From Ctena decussata (lineage: Eukaryota > Mollusca > Bivalvia > Lucinida > Lucinidae): a stretch of DNA of 64,000 nucleotides. The notes under the pieces are model-generated. The model saw only the letters and a program-made list of their open reading frames with translations, was not told the origin of the DNA and made no database searches. Of this stretch, positions 53,290 to 63,804 are shown piece after piece; positions within the stretch are counted from its first letter, which is position 1, and each line of letters begins with the position of its first letter. The translations under genes and the position numbers were made by a program. The stretch is from the NCBI GenBank assembly GCA_963989385.1, contig OZ022511.1, positions 8,184,001-8,248,000 of the forward strand. The letters run 5' to 3'.

Positions 53290-53974
53290 TTTGCCATTTA
53301 GTCCCTATCTTCTTACTTTTTGTGAACATGCGTTTTAAAATGCAAAAAAAGAAAGCGAAAGTAGCCATGCCAGAAACACGATTCGTCTTACCGCCGGTTC
53401 GCATGGGCCAATAAACCATTGAGCGGGAAACCTACGTTTTTATTCGAGTTAATTCCCTTGCCCGCGAAATTTGTGTTTTACTTTCAAAAAGGTACCTTCG
53501 GAGGAATAAAAGAAATACTTATTTGCGCGAGTACTGACGTCACCTAAAAACAATAACAAGCCTACAGATAATCAAATAAGGTTTTAGCTTTGTTATTGTT
53601 TTTTTTTCCGCATGATAGGTTTTATATAATGCTTTCTCTGGAAGTAATCACTGACTACTTCACACGGCCTTGCTCCCCAAGCGTCGGCCTGTGTATTGTG
53701 TATATATGAGGTGACATGAGATTGGTGACACGTGACATCCGCTAATACTGTTCACACCTTGGCAAGACAATCGGCACTTTCATTTTGACACGTTGTTGAT
53801 TAAATTTATGTAAACAACCCAATCAACTTTTAATGCAGTGTCGTAAACACCGACAAAAATACCCGAAACATCCGCGACAAAAAATATCTAACAGAATCGG
53901 AGAAAATTTCCCAAGTATTGGGCCAATATGGGACCAATTTTTTGGGGCTTTGGACTGTTTCCAATCGGTCCCAA
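53290..53974. promoter_or_regulatory. Candidate upstream region of SMPD4
   Basis: Non-repetitive, relatively CpG-containing sequence ~1.7-2.4 kb upstream of SMPD4 exon a, with a perfect TGACGTCA at 53535-53542. The start codon and first exon of SMPD4 should lie upstream of 51608, and this is the most promoter-like part. No convincing first exon was recognised. Confidence 0.25.
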
Positions 53975-56089
53975 TGTTACGCAGAAGGTTTTACACTCGG
54001 TCGACACGGGTGTAGAGCCTTATGCGTCGCCAGGACGGCGGAGGGTGACTTCCGGTTAAAGGGTTATCTACTAGTGTAATACACTAACAAGGAAACTCTA
54101 ACAACGTTAGAATTTTTTTAAGTTTATATATAATGTAAATTTTATATACAACAATACAATTTACAACAATCCACAATTACAATAATATACAACACATATC
54201 AGTTCATGTCGCTGGCCCAAGTAAGGTGTTTGTTTCAAATCTGTAATCGATTTGCGTACAATACGCAAATAGATTACCGTCTGACGTCAACACCGTACTC
54301 GGCTCAGCGCCATGAACTAAAGGAAAACACAAAGAACAAAAAACGTTAGTTTGAGCTCATACAAAAAAACAAGGCCTTATGTTGGTAGACTTCAATTCGT
54401 CGTTCCCTGGATCATGTCATGGGCCAGTCCATATATCATGAGGAACACCAACTTATAATTACACGTGCACGATTATATACTGGTCGCTCCCTGGATCGTA
54501 CCAGGGACCAGTCTATATATATTAACACACCTTAGTGGACGAACACTGTCCCACACTTGATGTGACCTTCAGATCTTATCACAGAATCTGGCAAAACTGA
54601 GCTAACCACTTCCGCCTACATTTTGTGCTTCCCGCCTCTGCCTAGGAACCTTGCACAAACGGCGTTGTAACTGCCTCTACCCGGTTTGGTATTAACCTGG
54701 AGACGTAAATCGAATCTCCAGGTGAGACGTGGCTCTAAGTCCTAACAGCTGACTGCCGGACTTGATGTGCCTAAAAATAACGAACTTACACTTAATACAT
54801 TGTAACTACATAATAACAATACGTAAGACTTGGGCCTGTCTTGGAAATACCATACAACGCCCTCGGCGAATGCCGAGCATAACGTGCACACGCCAGCCGT
54901 GTCACTAGACACGACTCGCGCTCACGATGTAAAGCTAAAAGTGTGCTTACCACTTCCGCCAATGAAGAAACGTAGATCCTACTACGCATGTGCGTCGAAG
55001 GATCTGACGTCAAACATTGTCAAGAAGTATACTGACGTCAACAGGCATTACCATGACATACCCCACATAAAACATGAATAATCTAAACATAAAACATGAA
55101 TAATCTAAACAATGTCCTATTTACATTAAATTGATTGACCAAAATCTAACTCGCATATGTTTTAATTCATTTCTTTAAACTAAGCGTAATACCATTTGCC
55201 ATAGAATATAATAGCTGAATAAGCGTTTCTCACACATTTGGGATCATAACGTTTGATCTGACATCATGACATCAATGATGTTATACCATATGACGCCGTC
55301 TAATGAAGGCAAATCAAACGCATGATGACCAAATGCTACCATTATAACTTATGGAAAAAAACCCTTAATGCGGTGCATGCTATGGCGTCAATTGACGTCA
55401 CGAGTATATAAATTAGTTCCATTACAAATCAATCTACTTCTATAGGCCACGTATACGTGAAACTAATATAAAAAGTGCTGACGTCGCAATAACATGAATG
55501 CAACTGACGTCACATGAATAACATGAATACAACTGACGTCACTGGACGTCAAATAGACGCACACCATTGCAACCAACATCAGTGATATAAACTATTTCCG
55601 TAATTTACAAAACTTCCTAATATACAAAATATTATGCGCAGCATGCTTACTAACAAAATCGGTCGACACATGCGCAGCCTGATCACTGCCAACAAAATCA
55701 AATCAGTCGACACATATAATCATACCATATCAATCAGAAGTCACATTTTTCATTCTTAGCCAAACTATTCTAAATAAATATAATAAAATCTTACCCTTCT
55801 AGGTCTTAACACAGAATCTGGGCACACAACAATATAACATCCATCAAGAATTAAACAGCCACGTCTAACTTTTCATTAAAAGATAGGCGTATAAATACTA
55901 TGCGTCTCACATTAAAATCATGCAATACGCTGTCCACGAGAGGTATTCACAAACAACCCATGCACAACGTAGCCACAATTTCCGTAAATGTTTTATTACC
56001 ACAGTTACCCTAAAAACTGTAGCCTTACTGATTGAAAGGATTAAAATAATCTCGACGACATAGTGGACGATTAGATCCATTTCGTAACA
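53975..56089 (-). repeat. 3' LTR of the Gmr1-type element (2115 bp)
   Basis: On the plus strand it runs from TGTTACGC to TTCGTAACA, so on the element strand it begins TGTTACG and ends CGTAACA, a 7-bp inverted terminal repeat. The start is defined by the duplicated copy at 61742. The inner end is defined by the adjacent polypurine tract. It contains six perfect TGACGTCA palindromes (54282, 55005, 55033, 55393, 55505, 55534) and a hairpin around 54480-54514. Short ORFs inside it are duplicated in the other LTR and are not genes. Confidence 0.93.
55393..55412 (+). promoter_or_regulatory. CRE plus TATA-like pair in the LTR
   Basis: TGACGTCA at 55393-55400 is followed 4 bases later by TATATAAA at 55405-55412 on the plus strand, antisense to the element. 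The same pair is in the other LTR. Whether it acts as an antisense promoter, or the element's own promoter in the reverse reading, cannot be told from sequence. Confidence 0.35.
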
Positions 56090-56102
56090 TAGGTTTCCCC
56101 TT
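56090..56102 (-). promoter_or_regulatory. Polypurine tract of the Gmr1-type element
   Basis: On the element strand AAGGGGAAACCTA lies immediately before the TG of the 3' LTR. This is the expected place for the plus-strand DNA primer. Confidence 0.75.
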
Positions 56103-56229
56103 AGGGAGAAAAAAGCATAACAATGTTTCTTTTCTGAAATAGTACGAAATGCGATCGAATCGTAGGCTATGTCAAAACTGGAAAACTAGCTATATACACA
56201 ACAACGGTGCGATGCATAACGTGGCCAAA

Positions 56230-59200
56230 CTATCTACTAAGGTAGTCCGCCCCCAAATTATCTTGGCCGCGGATAGCAACGATCCTGAATCTGTACGGCT
56301 GTAATTTCATGGCCCAACGCATGATTCGGGGATTGAGCACCTTAGCTGTCTGCATATAGGACAAAGGTTTGTGGTCAGTTTCAAGTAGGAACTCCGCCCC
56401 ATACAGGTACTTACGAAATTTCTCAACACCCCAGATAATACCCAAACATTCCTTCTCAATTACAGAGTAGTTCTTTTCCCGAGGTAACAATTTCTTGCTA
56501 GCATAAGCAATCGGCAAATGACCTTCACCTTCGAACTCCTGAAGCAAAATAGCTCCAAGACCAACGTCTGAAGCGTCTGTTCGAAGTACAAACGGGTTAC
56601 CTTCTTGAAAAACAGGTAAGCGAAGAATAGGACTAGACGTGAGCCTACTCTTCAGGGTTTGAAATGCCCTTTCATGCTGATCTTGCCAATCTTTGATAGA
56701 ATTAGGTCTATCCCGTTTAGTTAAATCAGTCAGAGGAGAAGCTATGGATGAGAAATTTGGGATAAAACGACGGTAAAACCCAGCTAATCCCAGAAAAGAT
56801 TTAATTTGCCTTTTCGTACATGGACGAGGAGCATCTCTGATAGCCTGTATCTTGTCCTCTTGCGGTCGTACCGTCTGTCCGACGATATTGTGACCAAGGC
56901 ACTTGATACTGCCATAACCGATCATGCATTTAGATGGTTTTGCCGTCAATTTGGCCGACCTGAGCCGATCTAACACTTGACGTAATGACGTCACATGATC
57001 CTTCCATGTTTCAGTAAATATCCACATGTCATCAACAAAGCTGTCAACATTTGGGAGATTGGACAATATGATTCTCATTAACCTACAAAATGAGGCTCCC
57101 GAATTGACCAAACCGAAGGGCATAGTTTTAAACTGGAATAAACCCTTAGGCGTTTCAAATGCCGTCAAAGGTTTAGACCTTTCAGTAAGACTGACTTGCC
57201 AATAACCCTTACTCAGGTCCATCTTTGTAAAGAATCTATGTCCCGACATTTTATTGATAACCTCCTCCATATTTGGCATAGGTTCTGCATCGAATTCCGT
57301 CACTTTGTTAAGCTTCCGGAAGTCGATACAGAATCTAACTGATCCGTCTTTCTTCGGAACTAGGACAACAGGAGATGAATACGGTGAAATCGACGGCTCG
57401 ATTACCCCTAAATCCAACATATCCTGTATCTCCGTCTCCATGACGTTACGCGTCTTATACGGGATAGAATAACCCTTCGTCCGTATGGGTTCTGACGTGA
57501 GTAGTTTGATATCGTGCTGTATTTGATCAGTTCGACCGGGTAAACTTGATAGTACATCCACGTACTGTTTAATCAACGCTTCAACCTCCATACGTTGTTC
57601 TGACGTTAACGTATCTGAAATACTGACGTCGTTATAAGTTTCCGGCTCTTTAGCTGTCGGAAAAGCACAATCATCAAGAGAAAATTCATCACTACCATCG
57701 TCATCAACCGACTCTGTAGTCTCAGTCGACAATAAACAATGTGACGGCACACTACGACGTTCGACATATTGTTTCAGCATATTAGCATGATATGTACTCA
57801 CGACACCATTGACGTCGATTTTATAGTCCATTCTATTCACCACCTCTACTACTTCATATGGACCCTTCCACTGCAATAAGAGTTTATTACTGTCAGTTGG
57901 CAGTAATAACAGTACTTTATCTCCCACGTTAAATTTACGCGACCTAGCGCGTTTGTCATAATAAGCCTTTTGCTTTACTTGTACTTTCCGTAAATTATCA
58001 TGTGCTAACTTACACGTCTGCTCTAACCGTTCTCTCAACTCAATTACGTACTGGTACGTAGACAGAACCTGCTCATCCTGTACCTCTTCAGACCATAATT
58101 CACGTAATATTGCCATAGGGCCCTTAACGTTACGTCCGTATAACAGTTCGAACGGAGAAAACCCTAATGACTCCTGCGGAACCTCCCTTATTGCAAACAG
58201 TAGTGCTGGGAGATATTTATCCCAGTCTTTTGGACATTCTGCGCACATCCTACGTAGCATTTGCTTCAACGTCGCGTGAAAACGCTCTACGAGACCGTTG
58301 CAGATAGGATGATACGGCGTCGTGGTTAACTGCTGGAGTGATAACAGCCTGCTTACTTCTTTCATAACTTCAGCAGTAAACTGACTTCCGCAATCTGTTA
58401 ACATTTCATCAGGTATGCCAACTCTACTAAACATCTCAACTAACGCTTCGGCTACGCGTTCCGTTTCAATGCCGGGTAACGCTACCGCCTCGGGATATCT
58501 CGTCGCATAGTCTATCATTGTTAAAATATAGCGGGATTTCCTGTCAGAACGAGGTTCTATCGGTCCTACTATATCAACAGCGACTCGTTTAAATGGTGTG
58601 TCAATCTGTGGCAACTTTCCTAAAGGAACCTTAGTGACACGACCTTTTTGAATAGTCCTTTGACATATGTCACAAGATTTACAAAACCTTGCCACATCAC
58701 CACAAATTCCAGGCCAAAAGAACTCAGTTAACACTCTATCCATAGTTTTCTTTATGCCCAAATGGCCTGACATCAAGGTTTCGTGCGCCAATCTTAACAC
58801 CTTTTCACGAAAACCTTCAGGGATAATAAGTTGCAAAGTGACCTTGTTTCCCTTAGTAAACTGCCTATACAATAAATCTTTCTTTCGGATAAACTTAGTT
58901 TCACCTCGGTTCAATCCACGACTAATAGTCACATTCCCAGATTCCACTCTTTGCCTTATGCCATTCAATTTAGGGTCAACAACTTGGGCCTGCTTCAATG
59001 CCTCCTTATCACTAGCAATAATTTGATCAGGAACTTTAAGTTTCCTATAGACCTCTTCACCTTGCTTAGCTTGTGACCTAGTCACTGCCGCCATTGCAAA
59101 ATGGGACATATCGGGAAGTTTTGACCCGTCAATATTTCCAATAACCAGGTCATACAATGTATCTTCCATGCACAATGCCTCAGTTTTTCCTGTGAAAAAT

Positions 59201-60810
59201 GGACAATCTATGTCAACCATTGCTAAGGGATACCTTTGGGTAGATTCATCAATCAAAGTTACATCAGATTCTCTACCAAGTAACTGATCATTAGAAACCA
59301 AGTTTCTACGAACGACACACCCAGTACAACCTGTGTCCCTTAAAACTACAACTGTCTTACCATTAACCGTACCCTGCGCTGTTGGTAATCGCGACCTTAA
59401 AAAGTAACAGACACCTTCCCTATCCACGTTATTATCGATTAATGGACTTTCTTCCTTACTCTTATAGAGACCTTCAATTTCATGAGACCTATTCATTATA
59501 GTTTTACAAAAACTCATTTGATGTCCGCCACCCCGACCACGTCCGCGGGAATAACCCCGACCACGGCCACGATCTGAATTACTACCCTTCGTCTGTACAG
59601 TATCACTCTTACTCTGTGATCTTTGTGTCTCATCTTTCGGTGCATAACTACTCCCCTTACTTCCGCTATACCCGCTTGCACTTGCACCTACCTCCGCACT
59701 ATATGCTTGCTTCCTATCGGGATTCTTAAAACATTTATATGTTAAATGTCCCTTACCACAAATACTACATTTTATCTCTGGCTTCGCACTCGGCTTATTA
59801 TCAGATCTACTCTGAGTTACGCCCTTACTATCACGCTGCCCCTTATTAACACAAGCGTAGACACCGCCACGTGCTTCTGCAAATAAATCTGCTTCCCTAG
59901 CCATCTCACCTAGATTCGTGAATGTTTTCGGTTTCAAATGAACATATAGTTCTTTACTACAGGATTCTAAAAACTGATCTCTAGCGAAAAAATCGCAAAC
60001 AGCTTCGTAAGACTGGTCTACTTTCGCCATTTTTAACCATTTATTAAGATACGACCTAAGTCTACTACTAAACTGAACAAACGTTTCGGACTTTTCAGGC
60101 CTATCATAGCGAAATTTCTTCCTAAATCCGCGTTCAGTCATATCAAAATTCTTTAACAACGCATCTTTCAACTTGTCATAATCTGCTGCATCATCTACAG
60201 ACAATCTATCATAGACATCAAGCGCGCGACCTTTAAGTAATGCGCTTAAATATGCAGCCCAAACGTTTTTATCCCATTTATTCGCCGTCGCGTATTTCTC
60301 AAACCTTGATAAGTAACTATCCATTTTGTCCTTACTTTCATCAAAATACGGTAACTTGGGATCTCGTGCATGCGCTAACTTTTCAGACTTCTGTTTTTCT
60401 AATTCAACTCTAAACGTTACCTTCTGCAACTCTATCTGATTTTTTAACTCGCGTTGCTGCAATTCAAAACTATACTTCAACTTTTCTAACTCGACTTCGC
60501 TCGAAAACTTCGCTTCCTTATCGCTTTCGACTTGAGACAACCTAGCTTCCCTATCTTTCTCGGCTTGCCGCTCTATACTTTCAATCCGCGCCATCTCGAT
60601 TTCCCTATCCGCCGCAATCTTAGCTTCTTCCGTCGCGATCCTAGCCAATTCAATTTCCCTATCTTTTTCGGCCTGCGCCCTTACCGCGTGCCTTTCTGCC
60701 CTCTCAGTCTCTTGCTGTTGCTTAACAAATTCCTGCAAAGCCTGCCCCTCATAACCTAACTCCTTTCCCGTCTTAACTAACTGATCCATGACGCTTAACG
60801 TAATGCTCAC
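56230..60810 (-). CDS. Gag-pol polyprotein, order gag-PR-IN-RT-RH (1526 aa)
   Basis: One ORF with no frameshift between gag and pol. Domains in order: charged coiled coil (about 30-150); gag capsid region (about 155-316) whose second half is SCAN-like (about 262-316); CCHC zinc knuckle C348-C351-H355-C360; RG-rich patch (414-427); aspartic protease D492-T-G; integrase zinc finger H676-H683-C710-C713; integrase core D746, D806, E842 (D-x59-D-x35-E); GPY/F-like module around W981-K-G-P-Y; reverse transcriptase about 1110-1320 with FVDD at 1258-1261; RNase H about 1405-1526 with D1412, E1452/E1454 and D1479. It ends soon after RNase H. The product would copy element RNA into cDNA and integrate it. 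The first ATG follows an LTR-proximal leader. No chromodomain or envelope ORF is seen. Confidence 0.95.
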   Translation of the reverse strand: MSITLSVMDQLVKTGKELGYEGQALQEFVKQQQETERAERHAVRAQAEKDREIELARIATEEAKIAADREIEMARIESIERQAEKDREARLSQVESDKEAKFSSEVELEKLKYSFELQQRELKNQIELQKVTFRVELEKQKSEKLAHARDPKLPYFDESKDKMDSYLSRFEKYATANKWDKNVWAAYLSALLKGRALDVYDRLSVDDAADYDKLKDALLKNFDMTERGFRKKFRYDRPEKSETFVQFSSRLRSYLNKWLKMAKVDQSYEAVCDFFARDQFLESCSKELYVHLKPKTFTNLGEMAREADLFAEARGGVYACVNKGQRDSKGVTQSRSDNKPSAKPEIKCSICGKGHLTYKCFKNPDRKQAYSAEVGASASGYSGSKGSSYAPKDETQRSQSKSDTVQTKGSNSDRGRGRGYSRGRGRGGGHQMSFCKTIMNRSHEIEGLYKSKEESPLIDNNVDREGVCYFLRSRLPTAQGTVNGKTVVVLRDTGCTGCVVRRNLVSNDQLLGRESDVTLIDESTQRYPLAMVDIDCPFFTGKTEALCMEDTLYDLVIGNIDGSKLPDMSHFAMAAVTRSQAKQGEEVYRKLKVPDQIIASDKEALKQAQVVDPKLNGIRQRVESGNVTISRGLNRGETKFIRKKDLLYRQFTKGNKVTLQLIIPEGFREKVLRLAHETLMSGHLGIKKTMDRVLTEFFWPGICGDVARFCKSCDICQRTIQKGRVTKVPLGKLPQIDTPFKRVAVDIVGPIEPRSDRKSRYILTMIDYATRYPEAVALPGIETERVAEALVEMFSRVGIPDEMLTDCGSQFTAEVMKEVSRLLSLQQLTTTPYHPICNGLVERFHATLKQMLRRMCAECPKDWDKYLPALLFAIREVPQESLGFSPFELLYGRNVKGPMAILRELWSEEVQDEQVLSTYQYVIELRERLEQTCKLAHDNLRKVQVKQKAYYDKRARSRKFNVGDKVLLLLPTDSNKLLLQWKGPYEVVEVVNRMDYKIDVNGVVSTYHANMLKQYVERRSVPSHCLLSTETTESVDDDGSDEFSLDDCAFPTAKEPETYNDVSISDTLTSEQRMEVEALIKQYVDVLSSLPGRTDQIQHDIKLLTSEPIRTKGYSIPYKTRNVMETEIQDMLDLGVIEPSISPYSSPVVLVPKKDGSVRFCIDFRKLNKVTEFDAEPMPNMEEVINKMSGHRFFTKMDLSKGYWQVSLTERSKPLTAFETPKGLFQFKTMPFGLVNSGASFCRLMRIILSNLPNVDSFVDDMWIFTETWKDHVTSLRQVLDRLRSAKLTAKPSKCMIGYGSIKCLGHNIVGQTVRPQEDKIQAIRDAPRPCTKRQIKSFLGLAGFYRRFIPNFSSIASPLTDLTKRDRPNSIKDWQDQHERAFQTLKSRLTSSPILRLPVFQEGNPFVLRTDASDVGLGAILLQEFEGEGHLPIAYASKKLLPREKNYSVIEKECLGIIWGVEKFRKYLYGAEFLLETDHKPLSYMQTAKVLNPRIMRWAMKLQPYRFRIVAIRGQDNLGADYLSR

Positions 60811-61741
60811 GTTAACTTAACTGAAACCGACGTTCACTTATAGTCACACACGTTAACTAAAACGTTAACAATAATAATAACGAACTAATCCAACTAAAAC
60901 GTTGATTAATTAGTATACTGGCGATCTGGACGTAGCCATTAAAGTTACGTTCATAACAGACCGGAAATGACGTCATAAACTGACGTTGACTTTGCCGAGA
61001 ATTACTTTTCACTTTCAAATGACACAATTAGATGACGTAAATAACCCACATACAATTACGCCCAACTTGATCTAGCCTATCGGATATACAAACGTAACGC
61101 ATGTAACGCAACGTATTAACACTGACACGACAACTGTACGTCCTACATTACAAAACCATATTAGATACCAACGGTAAATCAAACTTAAGATTCCGCTATT
61201 AGGTTTAATCCATTGTAACGATATTATATAACGTTACGGGTGACCTACGTTACTAAATCAGGACATAAAATGGACCTCAGTAACGGTTACGACACAACGT
61301 ACAAAACGTTTAAGTTAATAAACTAACAGATTGTCATGCAACAGCAGTGCCAAGGTACTCAAACGGACCTTAAAACTAAATATGTATCATCCGTGCCAAG
61401 ACAATTCAGGTCTATATACCTCAGTTTCCCCACTCAGATATGCAACCTGTTACATTTTATCATAAATTAATGCATGGGCTATCGCACTTCATCACGTAGG
61501 GAATAAGGATAGTTGACCTTAATTGAGTGTAGGTTACATTTACAAGAATTTAGTGGCAAAATTGCTCCCCTAAAATTCACAGCCTTACAAACATCCTTAC
61601 GTCACCTTAGAAAAGAACAATCAGAAAGTCAATAATAAAAAAAATGTCTGACAAAATTGTGCCTAGATTCTGTATATATTGTCAATGTCTTACACTGGCA
61701 GATATTAACCAGAAGTCAAATCCCGTTACTTCATGACACCA
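60811..61741 (-). other. Leader between 5' LTR and gag-pol start
   Basis: About 0.93 kb without a long ORF, with one TGACGTCA at 60968-60975. It would hold the packaging and dimerisation signals of the element. None can be recognised by eye. Confidence 0.5.
61716..61741 (-). promoter_or_regulatory. Primer-binding region of the Gmr1-type element
   Basis: On the element strand the base after the LTR starts TGGTGTCATGAAGTAACGG. TGG at the LTR edge fits complementarity to a tRNA 3' CCA. I could not match the rest to a specific tRNA. Confidence 0.55.
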
Positions 61742-63804
61742 TGTTACGCAGAAGGTTTTACACTCGGTCGACACGGGTGTAGAGCCTTATGCGTCGCCAG
61801 GACGGCGGAGGGTGACTTCCGGTTAAAGGGTTATCTACTAGTGTAATACACTAACAAGGAAACTCTAACAACGTTAGAATTTTTTTAAGTTTATATATAA
61901 TGTAAATTTTATATACAACAATACAATTTACAACAATCCACAATTACAATAATATACAACACATATCAGTTCATGTCGCTGGCCCAAGTAAGGTGTTTGT
62001 TTCAAATCTGTAATCGATTTGCGTACAATACGCAAATAGATTACCGTCTGACGTCAACACCGTACTCGGCTCAGCGCCATGAACTAAAGGAAAACACAAA
62101 GAACAAAAAACGTTAGTTTGAGCTCATACAAAAAAACAAGGCCTTATGTTGGTAGACTTCAATTCGTCGTTCCCTGGATCATGTCATGGGCCAGTCCATA
62201 TATCATGAGGAACACCAACTTATAATTACACGTGCACGATTATATACTGGTCGCTCCCTGGATCGTACCAGGGACCAGTCTATATATATTAACACACCTT
62301 AGTGGACGAACACTGTCCCACACTTGATGTGACCTTCAGATCTTATCACAGAATCTGGCAAAACTGAGCTAACCACTTCCGCCTACATTTTGTGCTTCCC
62401 GCCTCTGCCTAGGAACCTTGCACAAACGGCGTTGTAACTGCCTCTACCCGGGTTGGTATTAACCTGGAGACGTAAATCGAATCTCCAGGTGAGACGTGGC
62501 TCTAAGTCCTAACAGCTGACTGCCGGACTTGATGTGCCTAAAAATAACGAACTTACACTTAATACATTGTAACTACATAATAACAATACGTAAGACTTGG
62601 GCCTGTCTTGGAAATACCATACAACGCCCTCGGCGAATGCCGAGCATAACGTGCACACGCCAGCCGTGTCACTAGACACGACTCGCGCTCACGATGTAAA
62701 GCTAAAAGTGTGCTTACCACTTCCGCCAATGAAGAAACGTAGATCCTACTACGCATGTGCGTCGAAGGATCTGACGTCAAACATTGTCAAGAAGTATACT
62801 GACGTCAACAGGCATTACCATGACATACCCCACATAAAACATGAATAATCTAAACATAAAACATGAATAATCTAAACAATGTCCTATTTACATTAAATTG
62901 ATTGACCAAAATCTAACTCGCATATGTTTTAATTCATTTCTTTAAACTAAGCGTAATACCATTTGCCATAGAATATAATAGCTGAATAAGCGTTTCTCAC
63001 ACATTTGGGATCATAACGTTTGATCTGACATCATGACATCAATGATGTTATACCATATGACGCCGTCTAATGAAGGCAAATCAAACGCATGATGACCAAA
63101 TGCTACCATTATAACTTATGGAAAAAACCCTTAATGCGGTGCATGCTATGGCGTCAATTGACGTCACGAGTATATAAATTAGTTCCATTACAAATCAATC
63201 TACTTCTATAGGCCACGTATACGTGAAACTAATATAAAAAGTGCTGACGTCGCAATAACATGAATGCAACTGAAGTCACATGAATAACATGAATGCAACT
63301 GACGTCACTGGACGTCAAATAGACGCACACCATTGCAACCAACATCAGTGATATAAACTATTTCCGAAATTTACAAAACTTCCTAATATACAAATATTAT
63401 GCGCAGCATGCTTACTAACAAAATCGGTCGACACATGCGCAGCCTGATCACTGCCAACAAAATCAAATCAGTCGACACATATAATCATACCATATCAATC
63501 AGAAGTCACATTTTTCATTCTTAGCCAAACTATTCTAAATAAATATAATAAAATCTTACCCTTCTAGGTCTTAACACAGAATCTGGGCACACAACAATAT
63601 AACATCCATCAAGAATTAAACAGCCACGTCTAACTTTTCATTAAAAGATAGGCGTATAAATACTATGCGTCTCACATTAAAATCATGCAATACGCTGTCC
63701 ACGAGAGGTATTCACAAACAACCCATGCATAACGTAGCCACAATTTCCGTAAATGTTTTATTACCACAGTTACCCTAAAAACTGTAGCCTTACTGATTGA
63801 AAGG
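61742..63804 (-). repeat. 5' LTR of the Gmr1-type element, cut by the assembly gap
   Basis: It matches 53975-56039 except for about 5 substitutions and 2 single-base indels. Roughly 50 bases of the LTR should lie inside the N run. One of the six TGACGTCA sites is altered to TGAAGTCA here. Confidence 0.93.

Larger units (their letters stand above)
53975..63804 (-). mobile_element. Gmr1-type Ty3/gypsy LTR retrotransposon, nearly complete, recent
   Basis: Read on the minus strand: 5' LTR (61742 into the gap), primer-binding region directly after it, ~0.93-kb leader, one uninterrupted gag-pol ORF (60810-56230), short 3' region, polypurine tract (56102-56090), 3' LTR (56089-53975). Pol domain order is PR-IN-RT-RH instead of the usual PR-RT-RH-IN. 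The LTRs differ by ~5 substitutions and 2 one-base indels over ~2.06 kb by eye, and all catalytic residues are present, so the element looks young and potentially autonomous. The outer flank of the 5' LTR is in the N gap, so the target-site duplication cannot be checked. Confidence 0.95.

Noticed and set aside
53760..53800. Possible SMPD4 first exon (ATG encoding MKVPIVLPR before GTGTGA)
   Set aside because: No resemblance to SMPD4 N-termini and a weak donor.
54792..55081. Short ORFs on both strands in the LTR, duplicated at 62559-62848
   Set aside because: They are identical because the LTRs are identical. There is no domain, and they overlap each other antisense.
57254..60759. Plus-strand ORFs inside the polyprotein
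   Set aside because: Antisense shadows of the gag-pol ORF.
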